NCBI RefSeq assembly: GCF_900129345.1
Contig: NZ_FQVK01000016.1
Location: 36,014-100,013 of the forward strand
DNA: 64,000 nucleotides
Direction of reading: 5' to 3'
DNA from: Ruegeria intermedia
GTDB lineage: Bacteria > Pseudomonadota > Alphaproteobacteria > Rhodobacterales > Rhodobacteraceae
Each line of letters starts with the position of its first letter. The stretch's first letter is position 1. The translations under genes and the position numbers were made by a program. Positions 44,823 to 53,867 of the stretch are shown here, one piece after another. Under the pieces are notes generated by a model, which saw only the letters and a program-made list of their open reading frames with translations, had not been told where the DNA came from and ran no database searches.

Positions 44823-45185
44823 ATGAAAGTTTTGATTGTTGAGAGTAACCCTGACCTCGGTCGGGTTTGGCAGAGGCACCTGGAGCGCCAGGGCGCCGAG
44901 GTAACGCTGGTTGACAGCCAGGAGGCCGCGATCCTGGCGCTGTACGGGACGCCGTTCGAAGTCATCATTCTGGATCTGGTGCTGGAGTCCGGCAGCGCGC
45001 TGGCGGTGGCGGACTTTGCCAACTACCGCCGGCCGGACGCGCGGGTGATCTTTGTCACCAATACCACCTTCTTCTCGGACGGGTCGATTTTTGCGCACAG
45101 CTCGAACGCCTGCGCCTATGTCCAGAGCAACACGCCGCCCGAGGATCTTGCCGCCATGGTCGAGCACTACGCCGCAGGGCGGTGA
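44823..45185 (+). CDS. Single-domain response-regulator receiver, atypical
   Basis: A 120-residue receiver with no output domain. Asp51 in VIILDLVLE is in the place of the phosphoacceptor and Thr79 in VIFVTN is the conserved hydroxyl. Two usual residues differ: the acidic pocket reads VESNPD instead of xxDDxx, and the lysine of beta strand 5 is Gln101 in YVQSN. So it may be phosphorylated poorly or act unphosphorylated. A perfect CtrA-type box lies upstream. Its 3' end overlaps the convergent glutathionyl reductase by 19 bases. The large open frame running into it from the left is a shadow of cobC and cobD. Confidence 0.82.
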   Translation: MKVLIVESNPDLGRVWQRHLERQGAEVTLVDSQEAAILALYGTPFEVIILDLVLESGSALAVADFANYRRPDARVIFVTNTTFFSDGSIFAHSSNACAYVQSNTPPEDLAAMVEHYAAGR

Positions 45186-46156
45186 TCGCGTCCGTGCGGC
45201 TGCCAATAGTCCAGCACCGGGTTGATCGGGATGATCCGGTGCGGATTGATGCTGTCGTGGCTGAAGTGATAGTGCCGCACGATGTGGTGCAGGTTCACCG
45301 TGCCTGCCACCCCCGGCGACTGATACAGCTCGCGCGTGTAGGCCCACAGATTGGGGTAGTCGATCAGCCGCCTGCGGTTGCACTTGAAATGCAGGTGATA
45401 GACCGGGTCGAACCGGATCAGGGTCGTGAACAGGCGCCAGTCGGCCTCGGTCAGGCGATCCCCCATCAGGTAACGGTTGGTGGACAGCCGGTCTTCCAGC
45501 CAGTCCAGCGTGTCGAACAGGGGGTGCACCGCCGCGTCATAGGCCTCCTGCGTGGTGGCAAAGCCGGATTTGTAGACGCCGTTGTTCACGTCTGAATAGA
45601 CCCGCGCATTGACCTCTTCGATCGCGTCGCGCATCTCGGCCGGCCAGTAGTCGTCGGTGTTGCCGGTGATCCCGTCGAAGGCCGAATTGAACATGCGGAT
45701 GATTTCCGAGCTTTCGTTCGACACGATGGTCTGTTGCGCCTTGTCCCAAAGGATGGGCACCGTCACCCGGCCCGAATACTGCGGATCGGCGCGGGTATAT
45801 ATTTGATGGGCATAGTCCAGCCCATAGAGCGTATCCCCGGTGGCGCCGTGCTCGTCGGTCTGGAAGGTCCAGCCGTGTTCCAGCATGTCGGGATGAACGA
45901 CCGACACGGTGATCAGGTCCTGCAGCCCCTTGAGTTGCCGAAAGATCAGCGTGCGGTGCGCCCAGGGGCAGGCCAGGCTGACATACAGGTGATACCGGCC
46001 GGCTTCGGCTTTGAACCCGCCCTTGCCCGACGGGCCGGGGCGGCCGTCGGCCGTGATCCAGTTGCGGAACTGGGCCGACGAGCGTTTGAAGGCCCCACCG
46101 GTGGATTTGGTGTCATACCATTTGTCGTGCCACACGCCGTCGATCAACAGGCCCAT
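45167..46156 (-). CDS. Glutathionyl-hydroquinone reductase (YqjG/ECM4 type)
   Basis: A 329-residue xi-class glutathione transferase that removes glutathione from glutathionyl-hydroquinones. The active-site cysteine is Cys63 in LACPWAHRT; FQTDEHGATGDTLYGLDYAHQIY and VPILWDKAQQTIVSNESSEIIRMFN are characteristic, as is LTEADWRLFTTLIRFDPVYHLHFKCNRRRL. Length and motifs fit well. It is leftward and alone, with its tail overlapping the receiver gene. Confidence 0.92.
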   Translation of the reverse strand: MGLLIDGVWHDKWYDTKSTGGAFKRSSAQFRNWITADGRPGPSGKGGFKAEAGRYHLYVSLACPWAHRTLIFRQLKGLQDLITVSVVHPDMLEHGWTFQTDEHGATGDTLYGLDYAHQIYTRADPQYSGRVTVPILWDKAQQTIVSNESSEIIRMFNSAFDGITGNTDDYWPAEMRDAIEEVNARVYSDVNNGVYKSGFATTQEAYDAAVHPLFDTLDWLEDRLSTNRYLMGDRLTEADWRLFTTLIRFDPVYHLHFKCNRRRLIDYPNLWAYTRELYQSPGVAGTVNLHHIVRHYHFSHDSINPHRIIPINPVLDYWQPHGRDHRPAA

Positions 46157-46337
46157 CCCGGCTCCTCCGCTTTGCGTCTGGTCTCAAGGATAGGCGGCGT
46201 GGCCTTCCGTTCCTACAAGGTTCAGCGCGCATTGTCCCTGCGCGGATGCACAACGCCGTCCACGGTCATGTGACCAAGTTCACTGGATTTTTACGAAAAT
46301 GAGGTCAGAATGAACAAGGCAACCGGGGGAGTTTTTC

Positions 46338-46691
46338 ATGAGTACCTATGTTTCCAAGGAAATCAGCGCGGAATTGGACGCCGCCCGAATCGCCACCCTG
46401 AAGAAGGCCAGCCGTTTGCGGGTGCAAATGGGCGACAAAACCTACAAAGTCCTCAGATTGTGGAAGGACGGGTTCACGGTCGAAACTGAGTCCACCCCGC
46501 GTCTGCGCGGGTTGGTCGACATCTACGACGGGGCGCGGCACCTGTATCAATGCCTGATCATTGCGGCAGATGCCGAAGGCCCGGAAATGCGGTATGAATT
46601 CAAACGCAGCACGGCGCATGCCGACACCGCGCCGCTGGACTATGCCCGTGACCCCGATGCCCCGATTGCCTTGCTCGGGCCGGCGGAGTAG
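46338..46691 (+). CDS. Conserved hypothetical protein
   Basis: A 117-residue soluble protein starting MSTYVSKEISAELDAARIATLKKASRLRVQMGDKTYKVLRLWKDGFTVE. The middle, with LRVQ, YKVLRLWKDGFTVE and GLVDIYDGARHLYQCLI, looks like a small beta-barrel resembling PilZ, but the RxxxR and DxSxxG motifs that bind cyclic di-GMP are absent. GGGGGAG precedes the ATG. Relatives seem limited to the Rhodobacterales. Function unknown. Confidence 0.7.
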   Translation: MSTYVSKEISAELDAARIATLKKASRLRVQMGDKTYKVLRLWKDGFTVETESTPRLRGLVDIYDGARHLYQCLIIAADAEGPEMRYEFKRSTAHADTAPLDYARDPDAPIALLGPAE

Positions 46692-46702
46692 GCCTGCCAA
46701 AC

Positions 46703-47875
46703 CTACTGCAAATCGCTGAAAGCCGCCTTCAACCGTGCGCAGGCCTCTTCGACCCGCGTGCGCTGCGTGGCCAGGTTGAAGCGTTCGAAGGTCTCGCCCC
46801 CGGTGCCAAAACCCGGTCCGGGTGATGTAGCGATCTGCGCGTCCTGCCGCAGACGGCGAACGAATTCGGCGTGGTCCATCCCGGTGCCCGAGAAATCCAC
46901 CCAGGCCAGGTAGGTCGCCTGCAGGGGCATCGACCACAGGCCGGGGATTTCGGAAATCGTCGCATCGAACAGCGCACGGTTGCCGTTCAGGTGGTCGATC
47001 TGGGCATCCACCCATTCGGCGCCTTCGGGCGTGTAGGCCGCGGTGATCATCGCCACGCCAAGTGCGCTGGGGTCATAATCCAACGTGTTCAGCCGGTGAC
47101 GCATCTGCGCCCGCAGCGTTTCGTCGGGAATGATCATGTTGCCGGTGCGCTGACCTGCGATGTTGAAGGTCTTGGACGCCGCGGTCAGCGTCACCGTCCA
47201 GGGCCGCGCATCCGGCGCGGCCACGTCCATCGGCACGAATTTGTGCCCGGGATAGACCAGATCGTGATGGATCTCGTCCGATATCAGGATCAGCCCGTTG
47301 CGTTCGGCAAAGGCCGCCACCGCACGCAGCTCGTCGACTGTCCAGACCCGCCCCGAGGGGTTCTGCGGCGAACACCAGATCAACATCCGTTCGGACCCGT
47401 CCAGCCGCGATTGCGCGTCGTCCAGGTCGATCTCATAGGTGTCGCCGGCCCGCACCAGCGGGCATTCCACCACCCGGCGGCCGGTCTTGTTCACCTTGTG
47501 TGCAAACTCGTGGTAGACCGGCGTGAAGATCACCACCCCGTCCCCCGGCTCGGTCCAGACATCGAGGCTCAGCGCGATGGCGTTGCCCAGACCTTGCGTG
47601 GTCAGAACCCAATCGGTGTCGATCGCCCAGTCGTGGCGGTTCTGCATCCACCATTGCACCGCCTGCAAATAGGCCGGATGCTGCCAGGAATAGCCGAACA
47701 CACCGTGATCCGCCGCGCGGCGCACCGCCTCGATCACGCAGGGCGCGGTGGCATAGTCGGAATCGGCGGTCCACATGGCCAGCCCGTCCTCGGGCGAGAC
47801 GCCGAACAGCTGCTCCATCTTGTCCCATTTCGAGCTGAAGGTGCCCCGGCGGTCGATCAGGTCGTTGAAAGTCAT
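46703..47875 (-). CDS. PatB/MalY-type aminotransferase, putative C-S lyase
   Basis: A 390-residue class I/II pyridoxal-phosphate enzyme. It begins FNDLIDRRGTFSSKWDKM, typical of PatB, and has MWTADSDYATAPCVIEAVRRAADHGVFGY, WCSPQNPSGRVW, ISDEIHHDLVYPGH and the lysine in TAASKTFNIAGQRTGNMI. Such enzymes split cystathionine or other cysteine conjugates to pyruvate, ammonia and a thiol. The start at 47875 has GGAG 6 bases upstream. In a sulfur-active organism a role in recycling organic sulfur is plausible. Confidence 0.88.
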   Translation of the reverse strand: MTFNDLIDRRGTFSSKWDKMEQLFGVSPEDGLAMWTADSDYATAPCVIEAVRRAADHGVFGYSWQHPAYLQAVQWWMQNRHDWAIDTDWVLTTQGLGNAIALSLDVWTEPGDGVVIFTPVYHEFAHKVNKTGRRVVECPLVRAGDTYEIDLDDAQSRLDGSERMLIWCSPQNPSGRVWTVDELRAVAAFAERNGLILISDEIHHDLVYPGHKFVPMDVAAPDARPWTVTLTAASKTFNIAGQRTGNMIIPDETLRAQMRHRLNTLDYDPSALGVAMITAAYTPEGAEWVDAQIDHLNGNRALFDATISEIPGLWSMPLQATYLAWVDFSGTGMDHAEFVRRLRQDAQIATSPGPGFGTGGETFERFNLATQRTRVEEACARLKAAFSDLQ

Positions 47876-47969
47876 GTCTGCTCCATTCATTGACCCGAAA
47901 GCTATCGGGAAATTCGCCCGGTGCAAGGGGGGCGTTGCGGCCACGCGCGCGATGACCTAAATCAGCCCC

Positions 47970-48488
47970 ATGAAACGCAACATCCTGATCCATCCCGATC
48001 CCCGCCTGAAAAAGGTCTGTGCTCCCGTGGACGACCTGTCGGACGAGCTGCGCGCGCTGGCCGACGACATGCTTGAAACCATGTATGACGCGCCGGGCAT
48101 CGGGCTGGCCGCGCCCCAGATCGGCGTGCTGGAACGGCTGATCGTGCTGGATTGCGTCAAAGAGGAAGGCGCCACCCCGCGCCCGCTGGTGATGTTCAAC
48201 CCCGAGATCATCTCGGCCTCGGACGAAACCAGCGTCTACGAGGAAGGCTGCCTGTCGATCCCCGATCAGTTCGCCGAGGTCACCCGCCCGGCCGAGGTCG
48301 AGGTCGCCTGGATGGACCAGAACGGCAAGGCGCAGCGCGAAACCTTCGACGGGCTCTGGGCCACCTGCGTGCAGCACGAGATCGACCACCTGAACGGCAA
48401 GCTGTTCATCGACTATCTCAAGCCGCTGAAACGGCAGATGATCACGCGCAAGATGGTCAAGCTCAAGCGCGAGCTGGCCCGCGCATGA
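47970..48488 (+). CDS. def: Peptide deformylase, active form
   Basis: A 172-residue iron/zinc hydrolase removing the formyl group from new proteins. All three motifs are intact: GIGLAAPQ, EGCLS (metal cysteine) and QHEIDH (two metal histidines and the catalytic glutamate). The ATG follows the divergent patB start by 95 bases. Its stop overlaps the start of a second, degenerate deformylase by 4 bases; fmt follows, giving the usual def-fmt pairing. Confidence 0.96.
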   Translation: MKRNILIHPDPRLKKVCAPVDDLSDELRALADDMLETMYDAPGIGLAAPQIGVLERLIVLDCVKEEGATPRPLVMFNPEIISASDETSVYEEGCLSIPDQFAEVTRPAEVEVAWMDQNGKAQRETFDGLWATCVQHEIDHLNGKLFIDYLKPLKRQMITRKMVKLKRELARA

Positions 48489-48979
48489 CCGTCCGTCCCT
48501 GTCTGCCGTGGCCCGACAAGCGCCTGCGCACCAAGGCCGAGCCGGTGACCGAGATCACCGACGAGATCCGCGCCATCTGGGACGACATGATCGACACGAT
48601 GGAGGCGATGCCCGGCGTCGGCCTGGCGGCGCCGCAGATCGGCGTGATGCTGCGGCTGGCGGTTGTGGACGGCTCGGCCGAGCGTGGCCGCGCGGTGCGC
48701 CTGGCCAACCCCGAAATCCTGCACAGTTCGATCGAGCTGCGCGAGCATGACGAGGCCAGCCCGAACCTGCCGGGCGTGTCGGCCAAGATCAAACGTCCGC
48801 GTGCGGTGACGGTCAGATTCCTCAATGAAAAAGGCGAGATCGACCAGCGCGATTTCGTCGGCATCGAAGCCACCAGCGTTCAGCACCAGATCGACCATCT
48901 GAACGGCCAGATGTATTTCGACCGTCTCAGCAAGGTCAAACGCGACATGCTGCTGCGCAAGGCGAAAAAGGCGGGGTAG
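48485..48979 (+). CDS. Degenerate peptide deformylase-like protein
   Basis: A 164-residue deformylase paralogue. Motif 1 is kept (PGVGLAAPQIG, residues 43-53), but motif 2, normally EGCLS, is EASPN, so the metal cysteine is replaced (Ser92), and motif 3 reads QHQIDH, so the catalytic glutamate is Gln135. Both metal histidines remain. By the known mechanism it should not deformylate. The reading frame is intact and closely packed between def and fmt, so it is under selection rather than a fresh pseudogene. It might regulate the active enzyme, bind N-termini or have a new activity. Confidence 0.85.
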   Translation: MTVRPCLPWPDKRLRTKAEPVTEITDEIRAIWDDMIDTMEAMPGVGLAAPQIGVMLRLAVVDGSAERGRAVRLANPEILHSSIELREHDEASPNLPGVSAKIKRPRAVTVRFLNEKGEIDQRDFVGIEATSVQHQIDHLNGQMYFDRLSKVKRDMLLRKAKKAG

Positions 48980-48985
48980 GGCGGC

Positions 48986-49906
48986 ATGCGCGTCATCTTC
49001 ATGGGAACGCCCGAGTTTTCGGTGCCGGTGCTGGACGCGCTGGTGCAGGCCGGGCACGAGATCGCCGCCGTCTATTGCCAGCCCCCGCGCCCGGCCGGTC
49101 GCGGCAAGAAGGACCGGCCCACGCCGGTGCATGCCCGCGCCGAGGCGCTGGGCCTGCCGGTGCGCCATCCCACCTCGCTGAAATCGCCCGCGGAACAGGC
49201 TGCCTTTGCCGCGCTGAAGGCCGATGTGGCGGTGGTCGTGGCCTATGGGCTGATCCTGCCGCAGCCGATTCTGGACGCGCCCCGGCATGGCTGCCTGAAC
49301 ATCCACGCCAGCCTGCTGCCGCGCTGGCGCGGGGCCGCGCCGATCCACCGGGCGATCATGGCGGGCGATGCCGAGACCGGCATCTGCATCATGCAGATGG
49401 AGGCCGGTCTGGACACCGGCCCCGTCCTGCTGCGTCAGGCCACCCCGATCGGAGCCGAGGAAACCACCGCCCAGCTGCATGACCGCCTGTCGGTGATGGG
49501 CGCCGATCTGATCGTGCAGGCACTGGACCGCCTGCCCGAGCTGACCCCCGAACCGCAGCCCGAGGTCGGCGTGACCTATGCCGCCAAGATCGACAAGGCC
49601 GAGGCCCGCGTAGACTGGTCGCGCCCCGCCGTAGAGGTCGATCGCCAGATCCGTGGCCTGTCGCCCTTTCCCGGCGCCTGGACTCAGATTGAGGGCGAGC
49701 GCGTCAAGCTCCTCGCCTCGCGCCTGTCGGACGGGCAGGGCGTGCCGGGCGAGGTGCTGGACGACGCGCTGCGCGTGGCCTGCGGCACCGGCGCGGTCGA
49801 ACTGCTGCGCTTGCAACGGGCGGGCAAGGCGGCGCAGGATAGGGAAACCTTCCTGCGGGGCTGGCCGATCCCGGCCGGAACCCGCCTCGGCTCGGAGACG
49901 TCCTGA
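48986..49906 (+). CDS. fmt: Methionyl-tRNA formyltransferase
   Basis: A 306-residue enzyme adding the formyl group to initiator methionyl-tRNA. It shows [17 protein letters not shown], the variable loop [17 protein letters not shown], the catalytic asparagine, histidine and aspartate in [20 protein letters not shown] and GLDTGPVL, and a C-terminal OB-like domain. It lies 6 bases after the degenerate deformylase; its stop shares a base with the next ATG. Confidence 0.96.
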   Translation: MRVIFMGTPEFSVPVLDALVQAGHEIAAVYCQPPRPAGRGKKDRPTPVHARAEALGLPVRHPTSLKSPAEQAAFAALKADVAVVVAYGLILPQPILDAPRHGCLNIHASLLPRWRGAAPIHRAIMAGDAETGICIMQMEAGLDTGPVLLRQATPIGAEETTAQLHDRLSVMGADLIVQALDRLPELTPEPQPEVGVTYAAKIDKAEARVDWSRPAVEVDRQIRGLSPFPGAWTQIEGERVKLLASRLSDGQGVPGEVLDDALRVACGTGAVELLRLQRAGKAAQDRETFLRGWPIPAGTRLGSETS

Positions 49907-50142
49907 TGTTCATGGTGATGATGGGTACCGTCGTGATTGCCGGCATCGTCGGCTATCTGTCCGAGGTGACCGGCTTTACCCACAACGGGTATCTGCAATC
50001 CATCATCATCTGCGTGGGCGGGGCGTTCCTGTTCTATTTCATCCGCATCATGTTCGGCATCAGCTTTGGACCGCCGGGGCTGGATGCGGTGATCTCGTCG
50101 GTGGGGGCCTTGATCATCGTGCCCACGCATTGGAGGAAATGA
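49906..50142 (+). CDS. Small integral membrane protein (GlsB/YeaQ-like)
   Basis: A 78-residue protein with three predicted helices: MGTVVIAGIVGYLS, YLQSIIICVGGAFLFYFIRIMFG and AVISSVGALIIV. The size and glycine-rich helices fit the GlsB/YeaQ/YmgE group, though the core motif is weak. It begins within the fmt stop (TGATG) and precedes a second similar gene by 1 base. Function unknown; related proteins are stress-induced. Confidence 0.65.
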   Translation: MFMVMMGTVVIAGIVGYLSEVTGFTHNGYLQSIIICVGGAFLFYFIRIMFGISFGPPGLDAVISSVGALIIVPTHWRK

Positions 50143-50143
50143 G

Positions 50144-50380
50144 ATGCCCGTCCTTGCCCTGATCGTCATCGGCGCCGCGGCCGGATTTCTGGCCACCCGC
50201 CTGATGCGGATCGAGGCGGACATCCCCACCACCCTTCTGATCGGCATCGCCGGGGCCGTGGTGGGCGGGCTGATCATGCGCGCCTTGCTGACGGTCATGG
50301 GCTGGATGCCCGGATTCGTCGGCGCGGTGCTGGGCGCGCTGCTGCTGATCTGGATCTGGAAAACCTATTTCCGGCGCTGA
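50144..50380 (+). CDS. GlsB/YeaQ/YmgE-family membrane protein
   Basis: A 78-residue protein with three helices and the pattern of the family: AGFLATRLM near the N-terminus, then LLIGIAGAVVGGLIMRAL and a final VGAVLGALLLIWIWKTYFRR. It follows the previous small membrane gene by 1 base, with GAGGAAATGAG before the ATG, and ends the def-fmt operon 9 bases from the convergent lipoprotein gene. Confidence 0.75.
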   Translation: MPVLALIVIGAAAGFLATRLMRIEADIPTTLLIGIAGAVVGGLIMRALLTVMGWMPGFVGAVLGALLLIWIWKTYFRR

Positions 50381-50389
50381 CCCGAGGCC

Positions 50390-50992
50390 CTAGCGCGCGT
50401 CACAGATGTCCGCTGATCCAAGGCGCTGAACGGGTTGGGTTGTCATGTCGAAGCGGTTCGCTTCGCCCGCGGTCATCCAGTGCATGTCCTCGGCCGAAGC
50501 CGCATCCAGAGTGAACCAGTAGAAATCCTCGTCCACGCCGATATCGCGGAAATAGTCCAGATACCTGTCATGCTCGGGGTGATCTTCCGGCAATTCGGCT
50601 GCTGTGAACCCACCGCCTGCCCAGCTGTGGACCCCGACACAGGCGCCCGGTTGCAGGGTCCGTCGATTGCCAGCCAGAAACAGATCGGTTCCGCCCGATG
50701 CCACCAGGCCGTTGGACGGAACGACGGTGTCGAACCCTTCGGCCCGTACGACGCGGCCGAAGATCACGTTGGCGTCGTCATCGACCGACCCTTCGATGTT
50801 CTGCAAAACCAGCGTTCGCGCCCCCGGGTTTTGGGCGATGACCTCCTCGAAGGCGCTCAGCGAGGTGTGGTCGATGGTTCCCGTCACAATGATCTTGTTT
50901 TCGCGCGCCACGAAACTCAGCGGGGTGTAGTCCTCGGCGCATCCGGCCAGCAGGGGCAGGCAGATCAGCAACCGTGTCATCGGATTTGTCAT
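50390..50992 (-). CDS. Lipoprotein of the ClpP/crotonase-like COG3904 type
   Basis: A 201-residue protein with a lipoprotein signal MTNPMTRLLICLPLLAGCAED, lipobox LAGC. The mature part has KIIVTGTIDHTSLSAFEEVIAQNPGARTLVLQNIEGSVDDD, ASGGTDLFLAGNRRTLQPGACVGVHSWAGG and HDRYLDYF, which follows the fold of periplasmic ClpP-like proteins. The serine in ASGGTDLF and histidine in GVHSW may be the remains of a catalytic pair. The start has a weak AGG site; an ATG 4 codons later is equally possible. Activity untested. Confidence 0.7.
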   Translation of the reverse strand: MTNPMTRLLICLPLLAGCAEDYTPLSFVARENKIIVTGTIDHTSLSAFEEVIAQNPGARTLVLQNIEGSVDDDANVIFGRVVRAEGFDTVVPSNGLVASGGTDLFLAGNRRTLQPGACVGVHSWAGGGFTAAELPEDHPEHDRYLDYFRDIGVDEDFYWFTLDAASAEDMHWMTAGEANRFDMTTQPVQRLGSADICDAR

Positions 50993-51021
50993 TGTGCCTA
51001 TTGACCTCATCGGGCGGGCGA

Positions 51022-51645
51022 TCATTGCCGCGGCGGGCGTGCCTTGTAGACCGGCAACTGCCAGCCGAACAGCAGCGATCCGGCCCGCAGCGCCCAGCAG
51101 GACAGCGCGCACAGGCCCAGCGCCGGCAGCGTCTCCAGGCCCAGACGGGTGGCCACCACGGCCACCAGCGCGCCGGTGAAGGCGCACGAGACATAGAGCT
51201 CGCCCTGTTTGAGCACCAGCGGCACCTCGTTGCAGACCACGTCGCGCATCAGCCCGCCCAGGCAACCGGTGGTCACGCCCATCAACACCACGATCACGCC
51301 CGGCTGCTCCAGCGCCAGCGCCACGCCCGTTCCCGCGGCCACGGCGATCGACAGCGCGAAACTGTCCAGCCAGACCAACCAGCTGTAGCGGCTTTCGACC
51401 AGATGCGCGGTGAAGAACACGACCACCGCCGCCGCCACCGCGATCAGGACATAGCCGGGCTGGCCGACCCAGAAGACCGGGTGCCGGTCCAGCAGCAGAT
51501 CACGCACCGTGCCGCCGCCCACCGCTGTCAGGCAGGCGATGAAGGCGAACCCCACTAGATCCAGCTGCGCCCGGCTGGCCACCAGCGCCCCGGTCAGCGC
51601 AAAGACCAGAACCGAGGCATAGTCCAGCAGGGCCAGACCGCTCAT
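51022..51645 (-). CDS. TRIC-type cation channel family protein (YadS/UPF0126)
   Basis: A 207-residue inner-membrane protein with seven predicted helices and two repeats, as in bacterial TRIC channels. The first reads [45 protein letters not shown], the second [24 protein letters not shown]; both GGGTVRDLL and GGLMRDVV are the conserved glycine-arginine-aspartate motifs. Monovalent cations pass through homologues. Its start overlaps the rnhA stop by 4 bases. Confidence 0.88.
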   Translation of the reverse strand: MSGLALLDYASVLVFALTGALVASRAQLDLVGFAFIACLTAVGGGTVRDLLLDRHPVFWVGQPGYVLIAVAAAVVVFFTAHLVESRYSWLVWLDSFALSIAVAAGTGVALALEQPGVIVVLMGVTTGCLGGLMRDVVCNEVPLVLKQGELYVSCAFTGALVAVVATRLGLETLPALGLCALSCWALRAGSLLFGWQLPVYKARPPRQ

Positions 51646-52109
51646 GTGCGGGCCTTTTTCGGCTTGAACGGGGCCATGCCCGCGCGTGCCAGTTCGTCGG
51701 CCCGTTCGTTTTCCGGGTGGCCGGCATGGCCCTTGACCCATTCCCAGGTCACGTCATGGCGCTGTTGGGCTTCGTCCAGCCGCTGCCACAGGTCCACGTT
51801 CTTGACGGGCTTCTTGCTGGCGGTCTTCCAGCCGTTGCGCTTCCACCCGTGGATCCAGCCCGTCACCCCGTTTTTCACATAGGCGCTGTCGGTTACGATG
51901 GTGATCTTCGAGGGCCGCTCCAACGCCTCAAGCGCGCTGATTGCAGCCAGAAGCTCCATCCTGTTGTTGGTGGTCTCGGCCTCGCCGCCGTTCAACTCGC
52001 GCTCTTTCAGGACGGTTTCGCCATCCATGGCCCGCAGCAGCACGCCCCAGCCCCCCGGGCCGGGATTGCCCGAGCAGGCACCATCGGTATAGGCAAACAG
52101 ATCAGGCAT
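51642..52109 (-). CDS. rnhA: Ribonuclease HI
   Basis: A 155-residue nuclease cutting RNA in RNA-DNA hybrids. The acidic active site is complete: Asp9 in [16 protein letters not shown], the glutamate in NRMELLAAI, the aspartate in [11 protein letters not shown] and the late aspartate in NERADELA; the lysine-rich basic protrusion [20 protein letters not shown] is also present. It overlaps the methyltransferase gene upstream by 8 bases. Confidence 0.95.
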   Translation of the reverse strand: MPDLFAYTDGACSGNPGPGGWGVLLRAMDGETVLKERELNGGEAETTNNRMELLAAISALEALERPSKITIVTDSAYVKNGVTGWIHGWKRNGWKTASKKPVKNVDLWQRLDEAQQRHDVTWEWVKGHAGHPENERADELARAGMAPFKPKKART

Positions 52110-52728
52110 GGGTCGCCAGTCCGATCCAGTCCGAGACCGACCCGTCCAGCCCCGTGCCGCTGCCCAGTCGCCGGTCGGTCACGGTGAATCCGGCCGCGTG
52201 CAGAAAGTCTTTCAATTCATCCTCGCTGTAATAGCTGTAGAATCGGCCCAGCCGGTCGGGGCCTTCGCCCTGGCCCAGTTTCATGGCGATGAAGAACACT
52301 CCGCCGGGGCGCAGGGCGCGATGCACGGCGGCCAGATGCGCCGGAAAATCGTGCCGGGGGGCATGCAGAAGGCTGAAATTGGCCCAGACACCGTCATAGG
52401 TCGCAACCGCATCCAGATCGGCAAATCCGGCCTGCCGCGCGGTAACACCGGGATGCCGGCCCGCAAGCGTCACCATCTCGGCCGAGGCATCCAGAGCCTC
52501 GACCCGCAGCCCTGCCTGCGCCATCACCACGGCCGATGCCCCCGGGCCACAGCCCAGGTCCAGCACCCGTCCGCCGCGGCCCACGGCCGCGATGAACCGG
52601 GCCAATTGCGGATCGCCGGTGTTGTCCGCATCGGTCAGGTCGGCATACCGATCCGCCTGCGCGTCATAGACGGCGATCGTGCGTGGGTCGGTCACGTGAG
52701 GCCTCGGGTCATCAGTACGATCGATCAC
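52102..52728 (-). CDS. Class I SAM-dependent methyltransferase
   Basis: A 208-residue methyltransferase. [19 protein letters not shown] is motif [12 protein letters not shown] motif II and [15 protein letters not shown] the post-II region, with [12 protein letters not shown] motif [22 protein letters not shown] is common in small-molecule methyltransferases of the type-11 group. The N-terminus [12 protein letters not shown] also fits. It overlaps ispH by 4 bases and rnhA by 8. The acceptor is unknown. Confidence 0.85.
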   Translation of the reverse strand: MIDRTDDPRPHVTDPRTIAVYDAQADRYADLTDADNTGDPQLARFIAAVGRGGRVLDLGCGPGASAVVMAQAGLRVEALDASAEMVTLAGRHPGVTARQAGFADLDAVATYDGVWANFSLLHAPRHDFPAHLAAVHRALRPGGVFFIAMKLGQGEGPDRLGRFYSYYSEDELKDFLHAAGFTVTDRRLGSGTGLDGSVSDWIGLATHA

Positions 52729-53675
52729 GCGGGCACGCGCAGAATGCGGGGCACCTTGAATTCGACATTCTCGGTGGCGGTTTCGACCGTTTCGACGGTC
52801 ACGTCATAGCGGTCGCGGAAGGCGTCGATCACCTCGTTCACCAGAACTTCGGGCGCCGAGGCACCGGCGGTGATGGCGATGCTGGAAATCCCTTCAAGCG
52901 CGCGCCAGTCGATGTCGCTGGCCCGTTGAACCAGCTGGGCATAGGTGCAGCCCGCCTTGGACGCCACCTCGACCAGGCGGCGCGAATTCGAGGAGTTGGG
53001 CGCCCCCACCACCAGCAGCGCATCCGACCTGGGTGCGACGGTCTTCACCGCCTCCTGCCGGTTGGTGGTGGCATAGCAGATGTCTTCCTTGTGCGGGCCG
53101 ACGATGGCCGGGAAACGGTCCTGCAGCGCGGCCACGATGTCGCGCGTGTCGTCCACCGACAGGGTGGTCTGGGTCACGAAGGCCAGCTTTTCGGGGTCGC
53201 GGACCTGCACCTTGGCCACGTCCTCGACCGTTTCCACCAGCAGAACCTCGCCCTCGGGCAGCTGACCCATGGTGCCGACGGTTTCGGGGTGGCCCTTGTG
53301 GCCGATCATGATCATCTGCAACCCGGCCTCGGCGTGGCGCTGGGCCTCGATATGGACCTTGGACACCAGCGGACAGGTGGCGTCGACATAGATCATCTCG
53401 CGCGCGGCTGCGGCGGCCGGCACCGATTTGGGCACGCCGTGGGCGGAAAAGATCACCGGCCGGTCATCGGGGCATTCGTCCAGCTCTTCGACAAAGACGG
53501 CACCCTTGGCGCGCAGCCCGTCCACGACGAACTTGTTGTGCACGATCTCGTGCCGGACATAGACCGGGGCGCCCCATTTCTGCAGGGCCATCTCCACGAT
53601 CTTTATCGCGCGGTCCACGCCGGCGCAGAACCCGCGCGGGGCGGCCAGATACAGGGTCAGGGGGGGCTTGGTCAT
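52725..53675 (-). CDS. ispH: 4-hydroxy-3-methylbut-2-enyl diphosphate reductase IspH
   Basis: A 316-residue iron-sulfur enzyme giving isopentenyl and dimethylallyl diphosphate at the end of the MEP pathway. The three cluster cysteines are in [11 protein letters not shown] (Cys17), [11 protein letters not shown] and ICYATTNRQ. Substrate-binding histidines are in [18 protein letters not shown] and KGHPET, and [15 protein letters not shown] closes the site. About 10 bases upstream is GGAGAC. It leads the leftward ispH-methyltransferase-rnhA-TRIC operon. Confidence 0.96.
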   Translation of the reverse strand: MTKPPLTLYLAAPRGFCAGVDRAIKIVEMALQKWGAPVYVRHEIVHNKFVVDGLRAKGAVFVEELDECPDDRPVIFSAHGVPKSVPAAAAAREMIYVDATCPLVSKVHIEAQRHAEAGLQMIMIGHKGHPETVGTMGQLPEGEVLLVETVEDVAKVQVRDPEKLAFVTQTTLSVDDTRDIVAALQDRFPAIVGPHKEDICYATTNRQEAVKTVAPRSDALLVVGAPNSSNSRRLVEVASKAGCTYAQLVQRASDIDWRALEGISSIAITAGASAPEVLVNEVIDAFRDRYDVTVETVETATENVEFKVPRILRVPA

Positions 53676-53804
53676 GCGTCTGTCTCCTTGACAGGGACAG
53701 GTAAGGCTTTTCCGCCGGTTGGTCCAGTCAGGACCGATGTCATTTCACTGACACAAACACCTGCCAGGCTGACGGTGTTTGAGCACAGGTTCTTCGTTGA
53801 AGAC

Positions 53805-53835
53805 GCGCGGCCGGGGTTTTCCGTCCCGGCCGCGC
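53805..53835 (-). terminator. Long perfect hairpin after the NYN gene
   Basis: GCGCGGCCGGG and CCCGGCCGCGC form an 11-bp all-GC perfect stem with a 9-base loop, 32 bases beyond the NYN stop. No U run is present. It should still block readthrough into ispH. The remaining gap up to ispH (53676-53804) has only a small repeat, TGTCA-6-TGACA. Confidence 0.7.
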
Positions 53836-53867
53836 CATTGATCCATCGGTGTGAGTGGTGGATGGAG

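Noticed and set aside
46338..46691. PilZ cyclic-di-GMP receptor
   Set aside because: The barrel-like pattern is suggestive, but RxxxR and DxSxxG are missing.
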